Positions 1 through 9,193 are shown, numbered from the stretch's first letter. The stretch: DNA of 48,934 bases from Staphylococcus simiae (GCF_002902085.1 NZ_PPQR01000013.1:1-48934), one strand, 5' to 3'. The notes: a model not told the origin generated them from the sequence alone. Numbers and translations: made by a program.

Positions 1-19
1 AGATGTGTATAAGAGACAG
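1..19 (+). other. Nextera transposase mosaic-end adapter remnant
   Basis: The first 19 bases read AGATGTGTATAAGAGACAG, exactly the Tn5/Nextera mosaic end used in library preparation. Genomic sequence appears to begin at base 20. This is untrimmed adapter at the end of an assembled contig and not a biological element. Confidence 0.96.
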
Positions 20-226
20 GATTAAATAGACATTTTAAAAGGCTTAACAACTTATGACTAGCTTCATTAATTAAGAAAAATTAAAACTATTACTTTATTT
101 AATGAATACTATCTTATTAATCATTAAATAACTATCAATGTTAATAAATAATGAATTGTTATTGTTTAATATTTTAATATCCTTTATATTAATTAGAGAA
201 AACTTTACCATAGGAGATGACAAATA

Positions 227-469
227 ATTAAAAATTATATTTATGTAAGTCTATTATTAACTTTACTGTCGTTTATCACAATGGCATTACCTATAATATG
301 GTATCAAGCAACAATAATATGGTTTATTCCTGGAGCAATAATCATTACAGTAGCGACATTAATTTTACTTGCGTGTTATTTAAAATTTAGAAATAAAATT
401 ATGTTGATTTTATTTATTATTAACGTTTTGATTTTACTCATATATGCTTCACCTTTAATTCTTTCATAA
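227..469 (+). CDS. small hydrophobic membrane protein, start codon uncertain
   Basis: I do not recognise a family. The open frame encodes about 80 residues with three likely membrane helices (roughly residues 5-20, 28-50 and 58-77) and almost no soluble sequence. The first in-frame ATG is at 281, but no ribosome binding site precedes it and starting there would remove the first helix. A good AGGAG lies at 212-216, and the only possible initiators at a suitable distance are ATA at 224 or ATT at 227. Either translation uses a rare AUU/AUA start or a base change has removed the ATG: deleting one base between 217 and 226 would join an ATG at 217 to this frame. It stands alone on the plus strand and is followed by a terminator. 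It could be a decaying gene. Confidence 0.4.
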   Translation: MKNYIYVSLLLTLLSFITMALPIIWYQATIIWFIPGAIIITVATLILLACYLKFRNKIMLILFIINVLILLIYASPLILS

Positions 470-547
470 CATCACACCTAATAACATACTACATAGTGAT
501 AGTTAACTTGTCTTTTAGGATTAAGAATGTATGTTTTCAAACTCAAT

Positions 548-592
548 AAAACAAGCCAATTGCTATCAATTTTTATAGCAATTGGCTTGTTT
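548..592. terminator. bidirectional Rho-independent terminator
   Basis: Perfect 17-bp inverted repeat (548-564 with 576-592, core CAAGCCAATTGCTA) around an 11-base loop. T-rich sequence follows on both strands. It lies between the plus-strand small ORF and the end of the minus-strand pxp operon and can serve both. Confidence 0.85.
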
Positions 593-661
593 ACTTTACC
601 TAAGAACTTAATATTCTATGTCCTAAGTTCTAATTTTTAATTTTCATTAAATGTCACAATA

Positions 662-1897
662 TTATTTAAACAATTCTAAAACACCTTGGAATGAGAAAAT
701 TCCAGTTAATATGGTCACAATTACTGCTACAATACCAAAGACGAACATCCATGTTGGGTGCTTATAATCACCCATAATTGATTTTTTCTTACTTGCTATC
801 AAGATTGCACCAAGCGTGATTGGTAAAATCCAACCATTGATAGCACCAGCGATAATTAATAAACTAATTGGCTTACCAATAAATAAGAAAATCAATGTTG
901 AAATAACGATGAAGATAATCACAATTAAATTACTTCTATTTAGTAATGATTTATGCAATGTTTTTAAAAATGTTGCACTTGTATATGCTGAACCTATGAC
1001 TGATGACATCGCTGCAGCAAATAAAACCACACCAAATATATTTTTACCTATTGGTCCAATGGCATGTTCAAAAACTGAAGCTGGAGGATTTTCCGCACTT
1101 AATGTGACACCAGTAACTACGACACCTAATACCGCTAAGAATAACAAACCTCTCATAACACCAGTTGTTAAAATACCTGCAACAGCTGACTGATTTACAA
1201 ATGGTAGATACTGTTTACCTTTAATACCAGAATCTAGAATTCTATGGGCACCAGCAAATGTAATATAACCGCCTACAGTTCCTCCAACAAGCGTAATTAT
1301 AGGTAACACTAATTTCATAGGATGTTCCGGTGCAAAAGTATGGATTAAAGCATCACCATATGGAGGATTAGAAACAACCATGACATAAGCTACGACTATA
1401 ATCATAACGACACCTAATATCATTGATACAACATCCATAATTTTCTGTCCACTCTTACTGACAAATATTAAAATCGCCATAATAGCTGTTAAAGCTGCTC
1501 CCCATTTAACATCAATACCAAAAATAGCATTTAAACCTAAACCTGCGCCTGCAATATTACCAATATTAAATGCTAAGCCACCAAAAGCAATTAAAATAGA
1601 AATCACTGTACCTAAACCAGGTAAAACTTTATTTGAAATTTCTTGACCCCTTAATCCTGTGACAACTAAAATTCTCCAAATATTAATCTGCGCACCGATA
1701 TCAATAATAATTGATAATAATATAGCAAAAGCAAAGCTGGCATAAAATTGTGCAGTAAACACTGCTGTTTGCGTTAAAAATGCCGGTCCAATCGCAGATG
1801 TTGCCATTAAAAATACTGAACCTAGTAATAACCTTTTATGATTTTTAGTAAATTGAAAATCTTGTTGTTGATGTTGTGGTTTTAAATCTTCTCCCAT
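662..1897 (-). CDS. NRAMP-superfamily membrane transporter (YcsG-like)
   Basis: A 411-residue integral membrane protein with about eleven hydrophobic helices after a polar, glutamine-rich N-terminus of roughly 20 residues. It resembles the YcsG branch of the NRAMP superfamily, which is found with 5-oxoprolinase genes. The first helix carries AIGPAF around residues 35-40 where metal-transporting NRAMPs have DPGN. The sixth helix region (about 200-218, GGTVGGYITFAGAH) has no MPH motif. The metal-binding residues are therefore missing, and another substrate is likely; uptake of 5-oxoproline or a related compound is inferred from position. It is the last gene of the pxp operon, 12 bp after pxpA, and is followed by the terminator at 548-592. 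Confidence 0.85.
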   Translation of the reverse strand: MGEDLKPQHQQQDFQFTKNHKRLLLGSVFLMATSAIGPAFLTQTAVFTAQFYASFAFAILLSIIIDIGAQINIWRILVVTGLRGQEISNKVLPGLGTVISILIAFGGLAFNIGNIAGAGLGLNAIFGIDVKWGAALTAIMAILIFVSKSGQKIMDVVSMILGVVMIIVVAYVMVVSNPPYGDALIHTFAPEHPMKLVLPIITLVGGTVGGYITFAGAHRILDSGIKGKQYLPFVNQSAVAGILTTGVMRGLLFLAVLGVVVTGVTLSAENPPASVFEHAIGPIGKNIFGVVLFAAAMSSVIGSAYTSATFLKTLHKSLLNRSNLIVIIFIVISTLIFLFIGKPISLLIIAGAINGWILPITLGAILIASKKKSIMGDYKHPTWMFVFGIVAVIVTILTGIFSFQGVLELFK

Positions 1898-1909
1898 CTT
1901 TAAGCCCCC

Positions 1910-2665
1910 TTATAGCGATTGAATTTCAACGCCTTCTTTCATTAACTGTTGTCTTATGTTAGTCACGAATTCTAATGCATGTGCACCATCGCCATGCACA
2001 CAAATTGTATCAGCTTGCAAGTCAATAACTTCTCCATCTTTAGATACAACTTGTTGCTCAGTTACCATTGTTATAACTTGTTTCAACGCCTCATTGGTAT
2101 CAGTTATAACTGCATCTTTTTCTTTTCTACTTACTAACTGTCCATTACTCTCATACCTTCTATCAGCAAAGACTTCAGAAGCAGTAATTAAACCTATTTT
2201 TTGTGCTTCAGAGATTAAATAACTATTAGCTAATCCTACAAAAACTAACGAAGAATCAAAATCATAAACTGCTTGTGCAATTTTTCGAGCTATATCTTTA
2301 TTTTTAGCACCCATTTGATACAAAGCACCATGTGGTTTAACATGATTGATATTTACTTGATGTATTTTGCAAAATCCTTGTAAAGCACCTAATTGATAAA
2401 TAACTAGATTATAGATTTCATCTAGTGTCATGTCCATATTTCTTCTACCAAATCCTTGTAAATCTGGTAGACCTGGATGAGCACCGATACCTACATTATT
2501 ATCTTTAGCTAATTTAACAGTTCCATTTATCACATTTTCGTCACCAGCATGAAAACCACAAGCGATATTTGCAGATGTGATTAATGGAATAATTTGTTGA
2601 TCTCCACCAAACGAGTAATTTCCAAACGCTTCTCCTAAATCACAATTCAAATCTATTTTCATCAT
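1910..2665 (-). CDS. pxpA: 5-oxoprolinase subunit A (LamB/YcsF family)
   Basis: A 251-residue LamB/YcsF-family protein of normal length. Family motifs are visible: DLNCDLGE (5-12), ACGFHAGDE (35-43), then GAHPGLPD and KPHGALYQ. In the prokaryotic 5-oxoprolinase PxpABC this subunit works with PxpB and PxpC to open 5-oxoproline to glutamate at the cost of ATP. Its ATG overlaps the stop of the upstream accC in an ATGA, with AGGAG seven bases before it, so the two genes are translationally coupled. Here pxpA is separated from pxpBC by the two biotin-enzyme genes. Confidence 0.95.
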   Translation of the reverse strand: MMKIDLNCDLGEAFGNYSFGGDQQIIPLITSANIACGFHAGDENVINGTVKLAKDNNVGIGAHPGLPDLQGFGRRNMDMTLDEIYNLVIYQLGALQGFCKIHQVNINHVKPHGALYQMGAKNKDIARKIAQAVYDFDSSLVFVGLANSYLISEAQKIGLITASEVFADRRYESNGQLVSRKEKDAVITDTNEALKQVITMVTEQQVVSKDGEVIDLQADTICVHGDGAHALEFVTNIRQQLMKEGVEIQSL

Positions 2666-4023
2666 AATGTCACTCCTGTTATAATTTGATGCTTTTCTAA
2701 AAATTTAATATCTACATCACGAGCATCACCATTTGCATATGGTGGATAATTCAATACTGCATATAAAAAGTCAGCTGTAGTAGTAAATCCATCAATAACC
2801 ATTTCATCTAATGTTACTTTTAATTTGGTAATAGCTGACGCTCGATTATTTGCCTTAACAATAACTTTTGCAACTAATGAATCGTAAAAAGGTGATACGT
2901 GATATCCTTGATATAATAATGAATCTACCCTTACATTAAATCCTTGTGGTAGATGTAAGTGATTGACCTTACCCGGTGTTGGTTGGAATTTCTTTTGTGG
3001 ATTTTCTGCATTAATACGTGCTTCTATCACATGTCCACTGAACTTAATATCTTGTTGCTTAAATGGTAATTGGTTATTCATTAATAAATAAAGTTGAGTA
3101 GCGACTAAATCACGTTCGGTTCTCATTTCTGTAACTGTATGTTCTACTTGAATACGAGCGTTCATCTCTATAAAATAATGTGCATCTTCAGTAACTAAGA
3201 ATTCAATTGTACCCGCACTTCTATAATGAGATGCTTTTGCTACTTTAACTGCATCATTACAAATTTGTTGTCTTCTTTCTTCTGACAAAGCTGCACAAGG
3301 AGATTCTTCTATTAATTTTTGATTCTTGCGTTGAACTGAACAATCTCGTTCACCAAGATGAACAAAATTATGTTGGCCATCTCCCATAATCTGAACTTCA
3401 ACATGTTTGGCGACTGGGATAAAAGCTTCAACATAAACTCGGTCATCATCAAAATACTTTTGCCCTTCGCTTTTAGCTTCATTTAAAGCTTTTTCCAAGT
3501 CTTTAGCTTCCTTCACTATTCTGATACCTTTACCTCCACCACCACTAGCAGCTTTTATAACTACAGGATATCCAATATCTTCAGCCAATTGTTCAATTTC
3601 TTCTACCTTATTCACTTCATCCTTTGACCCAGGAATAACTGGTACACCAGCACTATCTACTGTTTGTCTAGCTGTTATTTTATCTCCCATCATTTGCATC
3701 GTTTCTTTAGTTGGTCCAATAAATTTAAGACCATTTTCTTCGATAACTTGTGCAAATCTAGTAGATTCTGATAAAAAACCATAACCTGGATGAATCGCAT
3801 TAGCTCCAGTAATATGTGCAGCCGCAATTATCCTGTCAATATTTAAATAACTATCTAAAGCATTAGCCTCTCCAATACATACTGCTTGATCAGCCAAATG
3901 AACATGTAGACTTTGTTCATCACCTTTGGCATAAATAGCAACTGTTTCAATATTCATTTCACGACACGCTCGAATAATACGAACAGCTATTTCACCTCTA
4001 TTGGCTATTAAACAACGATACAT
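2662..4023 (-). CDS. accC: biotin carboxylase subunit, pxp-operon paralogue
   Basis: A 453-residue biotin carboxylase of the usual length. It has an N-terminal domain with [10 protein letters not shown] (7-16), [11 protein letters not shown] (77-87), the ATP-grasp glycine-rich loop [10 protein letters not shown] (157-166), [12 protein letters not shown] (225-236) and the [10 protein letters not shown] motif (286-295). The enzyme carboxylates biotin on a carrier protein using ATP and bicarbonate. The gene lies between accB and pxpA with no acetyl-CoA carboxyltransferase genes nearby, so it is probably not the housekeeping acetyl-CoA carboxylase subunit. Its natural carboxyltransferase partner may be the neighbouring PxpB/PxpC pair (inference). 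Confidence 0.95.
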   Translation of the reverse strand: MYRCLIANRGEIAVRIIRACREMNIETVAIYAKGDEQSLHVHLADQAVCIGEANALDSYLNIDRIIAAAHITGANAIHPGYGFLSESTRFAQVIEENGLKFIGPTKETMQMMGDKITARQTVDSAGVPVIPGSKDEVNKVEEIEQLAEDIGYPVVIKAASGGGGKGIRIVKEAKDLEKALNEAKSEGQKYFDDDRVYVEAFIPVAKHVEVQIMGDGQHNFVHLGERDCSVQRKNQKLIEESPCAALSEERRQQICNDAVKVAKASHYRSAGTIEFLVTEDAHYFIEMNARIQVEHTVTEMRTERDLVATQLYLLMNNQLPFKQQDIKFSGHVIEARINAENPQKKFQPTPGKVNHLHLPQGFNVRVDSLLYQGYHVSPFYDSLVAKVIVKANNRASAITKLKVTLDEMVIDGFTTTADFLYAVLNYPPYANGDARDVDIKFLEKHQIITGVTL

Positions 4024-4035
4024 TGACTTTCCTCC

Positions 4036-4470
4036 TTATTTAACACGCACTAATACTTGATCATATTCTACGTTACTTCCATGATTGACAACGATTTCTT
4101 GCACTTCACCAGTGACATCACTTGGAATTTCGTTTAATACTTTCATTGCTTCTACATATCCAATAATGTCACCTTCATTTATTACATCACCAACTTTAAT
4201 CATTGGTTCTGTTAATTCCTTACTATCTTGTAAATAAAATGTGCCAACCATAGGTGACTTAATTTCTTTATTATGATTGGTTTTATCTGTCTTGTTCGAT
4301 GTCGTTGCTTCTTCATTAACATTTGAATGAGTTACAGTATGTTGTGATACTTCTTGTTGACTTGTAGTAAAATCAATTTCTATTTCATCTTCGAAATTTT
4401 TATATTTAAATTTTGCTACATCATTTTCTTTTACTAATTTGATTAATTGTTCTATTTGTTCTATGTTCAT
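4036..4470 (-). CDS. accB: biotin carboxyl carrier protein, pxp-operon paralogue
   Basis: A 144-residue carrier protein. A charged N-terminal segment (1-38) is followed by a Ser/Thr/Asn-rich linker (about 39-68) and a biotinyl/lipoyl domain starting at KSPMVGTFY (71-79). The biotinylation site is in EAMKVLNEI with Lys110; the usual AMKM reads AMKV here. It would carry carboxybiotin between the biotin carboxylase encoded next to it and a carboxyltransferase. The stop codon immediately abuts the end of pxpC, and accC follows after 12 bp, consistent with one transcript. Confidence 0.93.
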   Translation of the reverse strand: MNIEQIEQLIKLVKENDVAKFKYKNFEDEIEIDFTTSQQEVSQHTVTHSNVNEEATTSNKTDKTNHNKEIKSPMVGTFYLQDSKELTEPMIKVGDVINEGDIIGYVEAMKVLNEIPSDVTGEVQEIVVNHGSNVEYDQVLVRVK

Positions 4471-5475
4471 TTAATTAGCCCCCTGTAACATTTTAGAAAT
4501 TTTTTGAGAAGTTTGTCTTAACGCTGTCATATCATAGGTTGGCTTGTCCTTCATTGTCTTGATATTTATTTCAAAGTCATTTTCTAACTTGTCATTTATT
4601 TTCTTAGCAACTTCAAAATCAAGCCATTTGAATTTTATGTCATCATTAGGCTTCATTTGAGCCAATTTTGGTAAATCAAATTTACAAACTGTAGCAATTT
4701 TTGTATAACCACCGATTGTTTGTTTATCATTCAATAAGATAATAGGTTGTCCATCATTGGGAACTTGTATACTTCCAAGCGCAACAGGTTCAGAAATAAT
4801 ATCAGCATTGTTGATAGGTGCAACACCTTCACCAATTAAGCGATAGCCCATTCTATCTGATTGTTCAGAAATAACATATGATTGTTGCGTCAATGTTTCG
4901 ATGGTCTTAGTAGAAAATTCATTAATTTGTGGTCCTTCAATGATATGAATCAACTTATCTTGAGGTAGTAGATTCATGTCAGCATGTTTGCCTAAATTTA
5001 TTTTATATTTATTATTATGACGTACGTTAATCATGTCATTTTTTTGCAATGTTCTACCTTTATAACCACCTATAGCAGTTCTAGTATGGGTTGAATAACT
5101 ATTCGCTACTTTAGGAATGTCCAGTGGCTTACCAAACGTAATATAGCCTCTTGTGCCATGGCTTAATGGTCCTATGGTTAAGATATCTCCTTTGTCTACA
5201 AAATAAACTGTTTGGTGACTAATAGCTTGATTATTAAGTAATGAATCACCATATGCGCCACACAAAACAAATGTATTTGCTTCATTAAATTGGATAGTTG
5301 GACCTATCATCGTATATTCTATTGCAGGCCCTTCATTGCCAATCATAATCTGTGCTAAACGAAAACTATTAACATCCATTGCACCAGCACCAGAAAATCC
5401 AATATGTTGATAGCCTATTCTTCCTATATCTTGAATTGTAGAAAACAAGCCAGCTTGTATTATTTTAATAGACAT
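4471..5475 (-). CDS. pxpC: 5-oxoprolinase subunit C (KipA / CT_A_B domain)
   Basis: A 334-residue protein of the KipA/PxpC family. Motifs seen are QDIGRIGYQHIGFSGAGAMD (15-34), SDRMGYRL (206-213) and GSIQVPNDGQP (234-244). The same fold forms half of the carboxyltransferase domain (AHS2, CT_A_B) of urea carboxylase. Together with PxpA and PxpB it makes the ATP-dependent 5-oxoprolinase. The start overlaps the end of pxpB by 11 bases and accB follows directly, so pxpB-pxpC-accB-accC are tightly packed. Confidence 0.95.
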   Translation of the reverse strand: MSIKIIQAGLFSTIQDIGRIGYQHIGFSGAGAMDVNSFRLAQIMIGNEGPAIEYTMIGPTIQFNEANTFVLCGAYGDSLLNNQAISHQTVYFVDKGDILTIGPLSHGTRGYITFGKPLDIPKVANSYSTHTRTAIGGYKGRTLQKNDMINVRHNNKYKINLGKHADMNLLPQDKLIHIIEGPQINEFSTKTIETLTQQSYVISEQSDRMGYRLIGEGVAPINNADIISEPVALGSIQVPNDGQPIILLNDKQTIGGYTKIATVCKFDLPKLAQMKPNDDIKFKWLDFEVAKKINDKLENDFEINIKTMKDKPTYDMTALRQTSQKISKMLQGAN

Positions 5476-6199
5476 TTTTAGTCACCACCCAATCTGCAAT
5501 ATCAAATTTACCATTTTGAATACGATCTTTTATTGAGTAATATTCTGACGCACTAATGGATTTAAATTGAATATAATCTCCCGCTTCATATAGTGTCATC
5601 GGCTGTCTATTTAAATAAAAAACTTCGACGGGTGTTCTACCAATAATCTGCCATCCTCCTGGTGAATCCAAAGGATATAAACCTGTTTGGTTATTAGCAA
5701 TACCTACAGAGCCAGCAGTTATTTTGACTCTTGGCTCATCTCTTCTAGGCGTATGTAATCGTTTATCAAGCCCTCCTAAATATGGAAAACCAGGCATAAA
5801 ACCCATCATATATATGAGGTACGGTTTACTGACATGCGTTTCAATCACCTCTTCAATTGTGATGTTATTATAGTGAGCCACTTCTTCAATGTCTGGACCA
5901 AATTCATCACCATAAACAACAGGAATTGTAATAATACGTTGTTGTTGTAATTCAAGCGTATTACTTTTGTTATGTAAACGATTAAGTTCTAAATTTTCAA
6001 TTAATTTAGAAGCTGAAATTTCCTTTTCATTAAAGTATATTAATATAGCTCGATATGATGGGACAATATCTTGAATTGCAGGATGACTTTTATCTTTAAT
6101 ATGTTGCACTACTAAATTTACTTGATTATAATTTTCTTCACTAATTTCATTGTTAAAATAAAGCATCACAGTTTGCTCATTAATATAGTTAATTTCCAT
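5465..6199 (-). CDS. pxpB: 5-oxoprolinase subunit B (KipI / CT_C_D domain)
   Basis: A 244-residue KipI/PxpB-family protein. The signature region GFMPGFPYLGGL (133-144), the TPR triplet (150-152), SVGIA (164-168) and SPGGWQIIGRTP (179-190) are all present. It is homologous to the AHS1 (CT_C_D) part of the urea carboxylase carboxyltransferase domain. It is the first gene of the operon, with a strong AAAGGGGG ahead of the ATG. In Bacillus the homologue was first described as a KinA inhibitor, but the metabolic role is better supported. I could not identify a convincing promoter in the AT-rich sequence upstream. Confidence 0.95.
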   Translation of the reverse strand: MEINYINEQTVMLYFNNEISEENYNQVNLVVQHIKDKSHPAIQDIVPSYRAILIYFNEKEISASKLIENLELNRLHNKSNTLELQQQRIITIPVVYGDEFGPDIEEVAHYNNITIEEVIETHVSKPYLIYMMGFMPGFPYLGGLDKRLHTPRRDEPRVKITAGSVGIANNQTGLYPLDSPGGWQIIGRTPVEVFYLNRQPMTLYEAGDYIQFKSISASEYYSIKDRIQNGKFDIADWVVTKNVY

Positions 6200-6512
6200 A
6201 GCCCTTTACCCCCTTTGTATTACAACATCTTATTTATTGAATACTTTAATATTGTATCATTGTAAATACCTAGTTGTTTAATAAGTAATTCAAATCGCAT
6301 TTAATAATGTAGACAAATCGAAAAATAATTTCTTAAAATATATATTGTACTATATTAATTTTATATGTAGTTAACTTTTTAGTAGCTATAAATAATATTA
6401 ACGCTTGATACGCTAATAAATTATTCAACTCTTATTTATCATTTGTAAAAAATAGAGAAATTAAATAATAAGATTACAACAATACAGTCTACAGATTAAA
6501 ATTATAAAAATA
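6200..6512. other. AT-rich intergenic region without identified gene
   Basis: Spacer upstream of the pxp operon on the minus strand. It is very AT-rich and stop-dense in all frames. It must contain the pxp promoter, but no candidate is close enough to consensus to claim. No RNA gene was recognised. Confidence 0.5.
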
Positions 6513-6513
6513 G

Positions 6514-6690
6514 TTTCGTTTCTCTCAACTGCATAAGAGGCTCTATTCCTTTTGATCGTAATCAAAAGTTTAATGGTTTACTGTTTCGTTGCACTCAACT
6601 GCATAAGAGGCTCTATTCCTTTTGATCGTAATCAAAAGTTTAATGGTTTACTGTTTCGTTGCACTCAACTGCATAAGAGGCTCTATACTT
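6514..6690. repeat. 70-bp tandem repeat, about 2.5 copies
   Basis: A unit of 70 bases starting TTTCGTTGCACTCAACTGCA is repeated from 6514, 6584 and 6654, with the last copy partial and the first differing by a few bases at its start. Each full unit contains a perfect hairpin, TTTTGAT-CGTA-ATCAAAA, and the sequence GAGGCTCTAT. Downstream, AGAGGCTCT (6676-6684) pairs with AGAGCCTCT (6705-6713), so the last copy ends in a terminator-like stem. No convincing gene is encoded. Confidence 0.9.
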
Positions 6691-6722
6691 TTATTCAAAA
6701 GCTAAGAGCCTCTAAAAAATTT

Positions 6723-6766
6723 AAATACGACTACAAACTATTATATAGATAGTTGCAGTCGCATTT
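6723..6766 (-). terminator. probable terminator of the trmR-greA operon
   Basis: Imperfect inverted repeat (6723-6741 with 6749-6766, core GCGACTGCAACTAT on the minus strand, with G-U pairs) just beyond the greA stop, followed by an AT-rich tail on the minus strand. The AGAGGCTCT hairpin at 6676-6713 comes next and may act as a second terminator. Confidence 0.65.
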
Positions 6767-6785
6767 TTAAATCATATTTATTTAA

Positions 6786-7262
6786 TTATTGAATGTTTAC
6801 AATTTTGACGTTCATTTCGCCACCGTTTGGTAATGGTACACGTACTTCATCATCTAGTTTCTTACCAATTAAAGCTTTAGCCATTGGTGATTCGTTCGAA
6901 ATTTTACCATTAAATGCATCTGATTCTGCTGAACCAACGATTTGATAGCTTTCTTCTTCATCACCTGGTAATTCTACAAATGTTACTGTTTTACCAATTT
7001 TAACTTCATTATTATCTCCAGTGTCTTCAATGATTAAAGCATTTCTGATCATATGTTCAATGCGTTGAATATCTTGTTCGATGAAACCTTGTTCATCTTT
7101 AGCCGCATCATATTCTGAGTTCTCTGATAAGTCACCGAATGAACGAGCTACTTTAATTTTTTCAACTACTTCTGGTCGTTTAACTGTTTTTAGTTCTTCT
7201 AATTCACGTTCTAACTTTTCATAACCTTCTTGAGTCATTGGATATTGTTTTTGATTTTCCAT
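6786..7262 (-). CDS. greA: transcription elongation factor GreA
   Basis: A 158-residue protein of normal GreA length. It has an N-terminal coiled-coil (about 1-75) containing the acidic tip region [18 protein letters not shown] (46-63) and a C-terminal FKBP-like domain with [18 protein letters not shown]. It binds the RNA polymerase secondary channel and stimulates cleavage of backtracked RNA. AAGGAAG lies ahead of the ATG. It is the last gene of the trmR-trhP1-trhP2-udk-greA cluster, 27 bp after udk. Confidence 0.97.
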   Translation of the reverse strand: MENQKQYPMTQEGYEKLERELEELKTVKRPEVVEKIKVARSFGDLSENSEYDAAKDEQGFIEQDIQRIEHMIRNALIIEDTGDNNEVKIGKTVTFVELPGDEEESYQIVGSAESDAFNGKISNESPMAKALIGKKLDDEVRVPLPNGGEMNVKIVNIQ

Positions 7263-7289
7263 AATGTCAACTTCCTTTACTTTGGTTTA

Positions 7290-7913
7290 CTATTGCTTAC
7301 TAACTAATGTCTGAATTTTTGTTGTCATAATATCAATAGCTACTTTATTGCTGCCACCTTCAGGAATAATTATATCAGCATATTTCTTAGTTGGTTCAAT
7401 AAATTGATCATGCATTGGTCTGACAACACTTAAATATTGTTTAATAACAGATTCCATTGAACGTCCACGTTCTTTTGTATCTCGTGTAAGTCTACGTAAT
7501 ATTCTTAAATCTGCATCTGTATCAACATATATTTTAACATCCATCATATCACGTAATGTCTTATTTTCTAAAGCAAAGATACCTTCTACGATAATAACAT
7601 CTTTAGGTTGAAAATCAATGGTAACATCACTACGTGTATGATTAGCATAATCATATGTTGGTACTTCAACAGCCTTACCACTCTTTAAATCTGATAAATT
7701 TTGAATTAATAAGTCATTATCAAAAGCAAAAGGGTGGTCATAATTGGTTTCTAAGCGTTGCTCAAATGTTAAATGTGATTGATCTTTATAATAATAATCT
7801 TGTTCTAATAAAGCTACACTATGACCTTCTAGATTTTTCATAATTTCATTCGTTACAGTTGTCTTTCCTGAGCCAGAGCCACCAGCAATGCCAATTATCG
7901 TTGTAGCTTTCAT
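7290..7913 (-). CDS. udk: uridine kinase
   Basis: A 207-residue P-loop kinase with Walker A GGSGSGKT (11-18), a uridine-binding stretch [12 protein letters not shown] and the lid-region arginines in [13 protein letters not shown]. It phosphorylates uridine and cytidine to UMP and CMP in pyrimidine salvage. The ATG overlaps the stop of the upstream U32 gene by one base, so the two are translationally linked. This udk-greA junction downstream of two U32 genes is conserved in Firmicutes. Confidence 0.97.
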   Translation of the reverse strand: MKATTIIGIAGGSGSGKTTVTNEIMKNLEGHSVALLEQDYYYKDQSHLTFEQRLETNYDHPFAFDNDLLIQNLSDLKSGKAVEVPTYDYANHTRSDVTIDFQPKDVIIVEGIFALENKTLRDMMDVKIYVDTDADLRILRRLTRDTKERGRSMESVIKQYLSVVRPMHDQFIEPTKKYADIIIPEGGSNKVAIDIMTTKIQTLVSKQ

Positions 7914-9181
7914 TAACCAATTTCCTTTCTCATCATATTATTTGGATAAATTGGACGATCAACCTTTATTTGTACAATTTGTAATGGATGTCGTGCAGCA
8001 TCTAAACTATTACCTTCCTCATCATAAATCGCTTCAACGACTTGTCTAAAGGTTGCTATTTCTGGACCAAAAAATTCAATTTCTTGACCAGGTTTAAAAT
8101 TATTACGTTGTTGAATTGTGGCCAATTGTGTTTCTTCATCATAATCTAGTACTAAACCACAAAAATCATATGGCGACTTCTTAGATTGTTGTTGTCCAAA
8201 CATTTGTTCCTCATATCCTGGAGTACCTTCAAAGAAAGCTGGAGCGGTATCTCTATTAGCACATTTGTCTAATTCAACTAACCATTCAGGATTAATCGTA
8301 AAATTGTCTGGGTCTGCCGCATACGCATCAATTACTTTACGATAAACAGATACAACTGTTGCAATGTAATGAATTGATTTCATACGTCCTTCAATTTTCA
8401 GAGAATCTACCCCTATATCCATCATTTGTGGAATAGATTCAATTAATTTAAGATCTTTAGGACTCATTGCAAACGGTACAACATCACCTTGTTCGTAAAA
8501 TAAGTCTAATTCTCCATTTTCATCAATTTCTAATAAATCATAATCCCAACGACAACTTTGACAACAGCCGCCACGGTTAGAATCTCTAGCTGTCATATGA
8601 TTACTTAAGGTACATCTACCAGAATAAGCGATACACATTGCCCCATGTATAAATGCTTCTATTTCGATATCTACTTTCTCTTTCATTTCTTTCATTTCCA
8701 TAGCACCTGTTTCACGAGCTAATACTACACGATCTAGTCCTTCTTCTTTCCAATATTCTACAGCTTTGTAATTGGAAAGAGATTGCTGTGTAGATAAATG
8801 GATTTCTAATTTAGGAGCTACCTCTTTACATGTTTCTATAATTAATGGGTCAGCAACAATTATACCCGTAGCACCTGTTTTTTCAAGATTTTGTAAATAA
8901 TTTGTTAAGCCATCTATATTTTCATCATGAGCAATAATATTAGTAGTTATATAAATTTTAGCACCATAACGGTTTGCAAATGCTACTCCTTCAGCTATTT
9001 CTTCCATTGTAAAGTTATCCGCATTAGAACGTAGGCCGTATTCCTGACCTCCGATAAATACTGCATCGGCGCCATAATGAACAGCAATTTTTAATTTTTC
9101 TAAATTACCAGCAGGCGCTAACAATTCTGGTTTCTTCATAACTGTTTTAGGAGTTGATTTAATTTCTTCCATTGTTTTCAT
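7913..9181 (-). CDS. trhP2: U32-family tRNA uridine hydroxylation protein TrhP2 (YrrO-like)
   Basis: A 422-residue protein of the peptidase U32 family. The family signature lies at 176-195 ([20 protein letters not shown]), and cysteines 183, 190, 206, 207 and 210 form a cluster expected to hold an iron-sulfur centre. In Bacillus, YrrO/TrhP2 with YrrN/TrhP1 makes 5-hydroxyuridine at tRNA position 34, which TrmR then methylates; the old peptidase name is misleading. AAAGGAG precedes the ATG. It sits between trhP1 (12 bp upstream) and udk (1-bp overlap). Confidence 0.9.
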   Translation of the reverse strand: MKTMEEIKSTPKTVMKKPELLAPAGNLEKLKIAVHYGADAVFIGGQEYGLRSNADNFTMEEIAEGVAFANRYGAKIYITTNIIAHDENIDGLTNYLQNLEKTGATGIIVADPLIIETCKEVAPKLEIHLSTQQSLSNYKAVEYWKEEGLDRVVLARETGAMEMKEMKEKVDIEIEAFIHGAMCIAYSGRCTLSNHMTARDSNRGGCCQSCRWDYDLLEIDENGELDLFYEQGDVVPFAMSPKDLKLIESIPQMMDIGVDSLKIEGRMKSIHYIATVVSVYRKVIDAYAADPDNFTINPEWLVELDKCANRDTAPAFFEGTPGYEEQMFGQQQSKKSPYDFCGLVLDYDEETQLATIQQRNNFKPGQEIEFFGPEIATFRQVVEAIYDEEGNSLDAARHPLQIVQIKVDRPIYPNNMMRKEIG

Positions 9182-9193
9182 AATTATTCTCCT

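Noticed and set aside
816-1193. Plus-strand ORF of 125 codons
   Set aside because: It lies entirely opposite the membrane transporter gene; its composition is the antisense of hydrophobic helices and it has no binding site.
2662-4470. accB-accC as the housekeeping acetyl-CoA carboxylase genes
   Set aside because: They are embedded between pxpC and pxpA without accA/accD; staphylococci normally carry another accBC pair elsewhere, so the pxp context is more informative.
6552-6752. Plus-strand ORF of 66 codons
   Set aside because: It runs through the 70-bp tandem repeat and the greA terminator; its repeated peptide is a by-product of the repeat.
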